NCBI GenBank assembly: GCA_021202245.1
Contig: JAJQDK010000006.1
Span: 248 to 6,247, forward strand
DNA: 6,000 bases
Origin: Clostridiales bacterium
GTDB lineage: Bacteria > Bacillota > Clostridia > Oscillospirales > Acutalibacteraceae
Direction of reading: 5' to 3'
Shown: piece by piece, positions 5,000 to 6,000 of the stretch
Layout: each line of letters starts with the position of its first letter
How positions within the stretch are numbered: position 1 is the first letter of the stretch
Translations under genes and position numbers: made by a program
The notes under the pieces: generated by a model
Databases searched by the model: none
Seen by the model: only the letters and a program-made list of their open reading frames with translations
What the model was told of the DNA's origin: nothing

Positions 5000-6000
5000 A
5001 AGCAGAGGAGGACATATTCTCTTTTAAGTCACTTTCATCAAGGTAACGTGCCAAAATTAATTCTGACATCCAGATATTTGCAAAATTATTGATGTCCTGA
5101 GTTTGACTGCTTGAAAATAAGCTTTTGCTGAATTGAATTGCCGAGCTTAAACCGCTGAGTGTAGTGGCAGCAGTTGCAGTAGTTGTTCCTGAATTGGAAG
5201 CAGCCTTTTTTTGCTGAGTTAATTCTTGCTGATAATCAAGATTTCCTATTTTCAGTTTGGCTGTTTGTCTGGTTTCCGTGCCGTAGTCAAATGTAGGTGT
5301 AACATAAAATTCTACATTATATTCACTTTGATTGAGTGCCGCACTGTCCTGAAGATTTACTGTGTAAGTATACTCAACAGTTTCATTTACTTTGATGTTT
5401 TGATTAACATCCTCTGAAATATTTGTTTGATAATCTTTCCAAAACCAATAACCTGTTGAGCCGAAATCAACACCGTTTGAAGAAGGCTCAATGTATAAAC
5501 TCTTCAATGTGGTGTACAAGCTATCTTCTTGACCGCTCAAAAACCAAAGCAGAGAATTATCTTCAAAATAAGAATTTAATGAGGTTGTGAGTTTTACAGT
5601 CAGATCAAAGCTTGATTGACTGAATTTTCCATTGCTGTATACGACACCATCGCTTACACTGGAACCAAATTCTACGGATACTTTCGTGTTTAAAACATCC
5701 TTCATCGTATATACAGCAACAATCACTGAATCGTGAAGCTCATATATTACATTTTGATTTTCCAGTTTAGGAAGCTCAGTGCTAATATCACCCGGATCAA
5801 ATTCATCTGAATAATACCTCTCATCGCCGTTAATTGTTGCATACATACTGCCATCTGTTTTAGTAGAAATGTTGTATGTTCCAAGCAAAAGGGTTATGCC
5901 ATATTCTGCTTCTGCACTTACAGTGAACGGAACAACCGAAAATGTGCTGAGCAGCATTATGACTGCCAGCAGGACGGATAACGGTTTTTTAATTTTTCTC
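4905..6000 (-). CDS. Piece 1: signal peptide and N-terminal region of the LRR-dockerin protein
   Basis: The frame is open to the window edge, so an internal ATG at 5957 is not the start: the codons from 5999 read RKIKKPLSVLLAVIMLLSTF and continue to a VSA|EAE cleavage site near residue 29, a complete basic-plus-hydrophobic signal peptide lacking only its first residues. The mature part is rich in Tyr, Ser, Asp and Asn and looks mainly beta-stranded (for example EYTYTVNLQDSAA and EYNVEFYVTPTFDYG). A low-complexity stretch with many Ala, Thr and Ser follows, then a predicted helical part (FANIWMSELILARYLDESDL, CEEVANKYLEK). I do not recognise this domain. After YLEK at 4970-4968 the frame adds 20 unrelated residues and stops at 4905, the sign of a frameshift. 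The next frame continues the protein. Confidence 0.75.
   Translation of the reverse strand, partial: RKIKKPLSVLLAVIMLLSTFSVVPFTVSAEAEYGITLLLGTYNISTKTDGSMYATINGDERYYSDEFDPGDISTELPKLENQNVIYELHDSVIVAVYTMKDVLNTKVSVEFGSSVSDGVVYSNGKFSQSSFDLTVKLTTSLNSYFEDNSLLWFLSGQEDSLYTTLKSLYIEPSSNGVDFGSTGYWFWKDYQTNISEDVNQNIKVNETVEYTYTVNLQDSAALNQSEYNVEFYVTPTFDYGTETRQTAKLKIGNLDYQQELTQQKKAASNSGTTTATAATTLSGLSSAIQFSKSLFSSSQTQDINNFANIWMSELILARYLDESDLKENMSSSACEEVANKYLEKIRIRYFLSFNSRTNQSHNIS
4967..4972 (-). other. Frameshift site 1 in the LRR-dockerin gene (A6 run on coding strand)
   Basis: On the coding strand the run GG-A6-TTAGG is where the protein changes frame. Removing one A gives NKYLEK-LGLDTSYLLIPGQ without a break. 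The site behaves as one base too many. Confidence 0.7.

Larger units (their letters stand above)
1771..6000 (-). pseudogene. Secreted BspA-type LRR protein with dockerin, split by two frameshifts (5' partial)
   Basis: Three overlapping or adjacent minus-strand frames form one protein when one base is removed in each of two homopolymers: T6 at 4967-4972 and A7 at 3488-3494 (plus-strand bases). The join gives about 1,408 residues in the window; the start codon lies just beyond 6000. Numbered from the first full codon (5999): signal peptide 1-29, unrecognised region 30-515, beta-rich segment about 520-631, LRR cap and BspA repeats about 655-980, a KDGAAVQP...FDLYAL domain to about 1096, S/T/P/E linker, cohesin-like segment about 1129-1301, second linker, dockerin 1350-1408. 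At each break the repaired protein runs on smoothly (NKYLEK to LGLDTSYLL; YSHF to FGCDSLT) while the unrepaired frame soon meets a stop. Neither downstream frame has a ribosome binding site, so they are not separate genes. The likely role is surface or scaffold-docked binding. It may be a true pseudogene, a phase-variable gene or a sequencing artefact. Confidence 0.78.

Overview
The window looks like chromosome of a Gram-positive, anaerobic, gut-type member of the Bacillota, most like Ruminococcus or a related Oscillospiraceae. This is inferred from protein style only: a Lys-rich signal peptide with the PLSVLLAVIM core, BspA-type leucine-rich repeats, a C-terminal type I dockerin, a LutC-like LUD protein with a Cys-rich tail, and strong AAAGGAG-type ribosome binding sites. 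No taxonomic marker gene is present.

Layout. Positions 1-127 hold the Asn/Gln/Ser-rich end of a plus-strand gene whose body lies left of the window, closed by a clear intrinsic terminator (145-190). Everything else of substance is on the minus strand. From right to left these are a very large secreted protein (6000 to 1771, start just outside the window), a small N-acetylmuramoyl-L-alanine amidase (1581-1039) and a LUD-domain protein (882-220). Each minus-strand gap holds a hairpin terminator or a plausible promoter, or both, so the genes look like separate transcription units rather than one operon.

The main item is the large gene. Its minus-strand reading is split over three frames, but joining the pieces at two homopolymer runs (T6 at 4967-4972 and A7 at 3488-3494, plus-strand bases) restores one continuous protein of about 1,410 residues. 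In order it has a signal peptide, about 480 residues of unrecognised sequence, a beta-rich segment (VKCPVDV...), a BspA/LRR_5 repeat block, a small domain of a kind common in such proteins, a Ser/Thr/Pro/Glu linker, a cohesin-like segment, a second linker and a dockerin. Both breaks behave as one extra base. They could be assembly errors, a real pseudogene, or slippage-based on/off variation; the window alone cannot decide.

If intact, the protein would be exported and docked through its dockerin to a cohesin-bearing scaffold or surface protein, displaying leucine-rich repeats. No catalytic domain is recognisable in it. The amidase is a candidate peptidoglycan hydrolase without an export signal. 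The LUD protein stands alone, without lutA or lutB partners in view. I see no evidence for a new multi-gene system; the items worth checking are the double frameshift, the unknown N-terminal region and the sharp base-composition change along the large gene.
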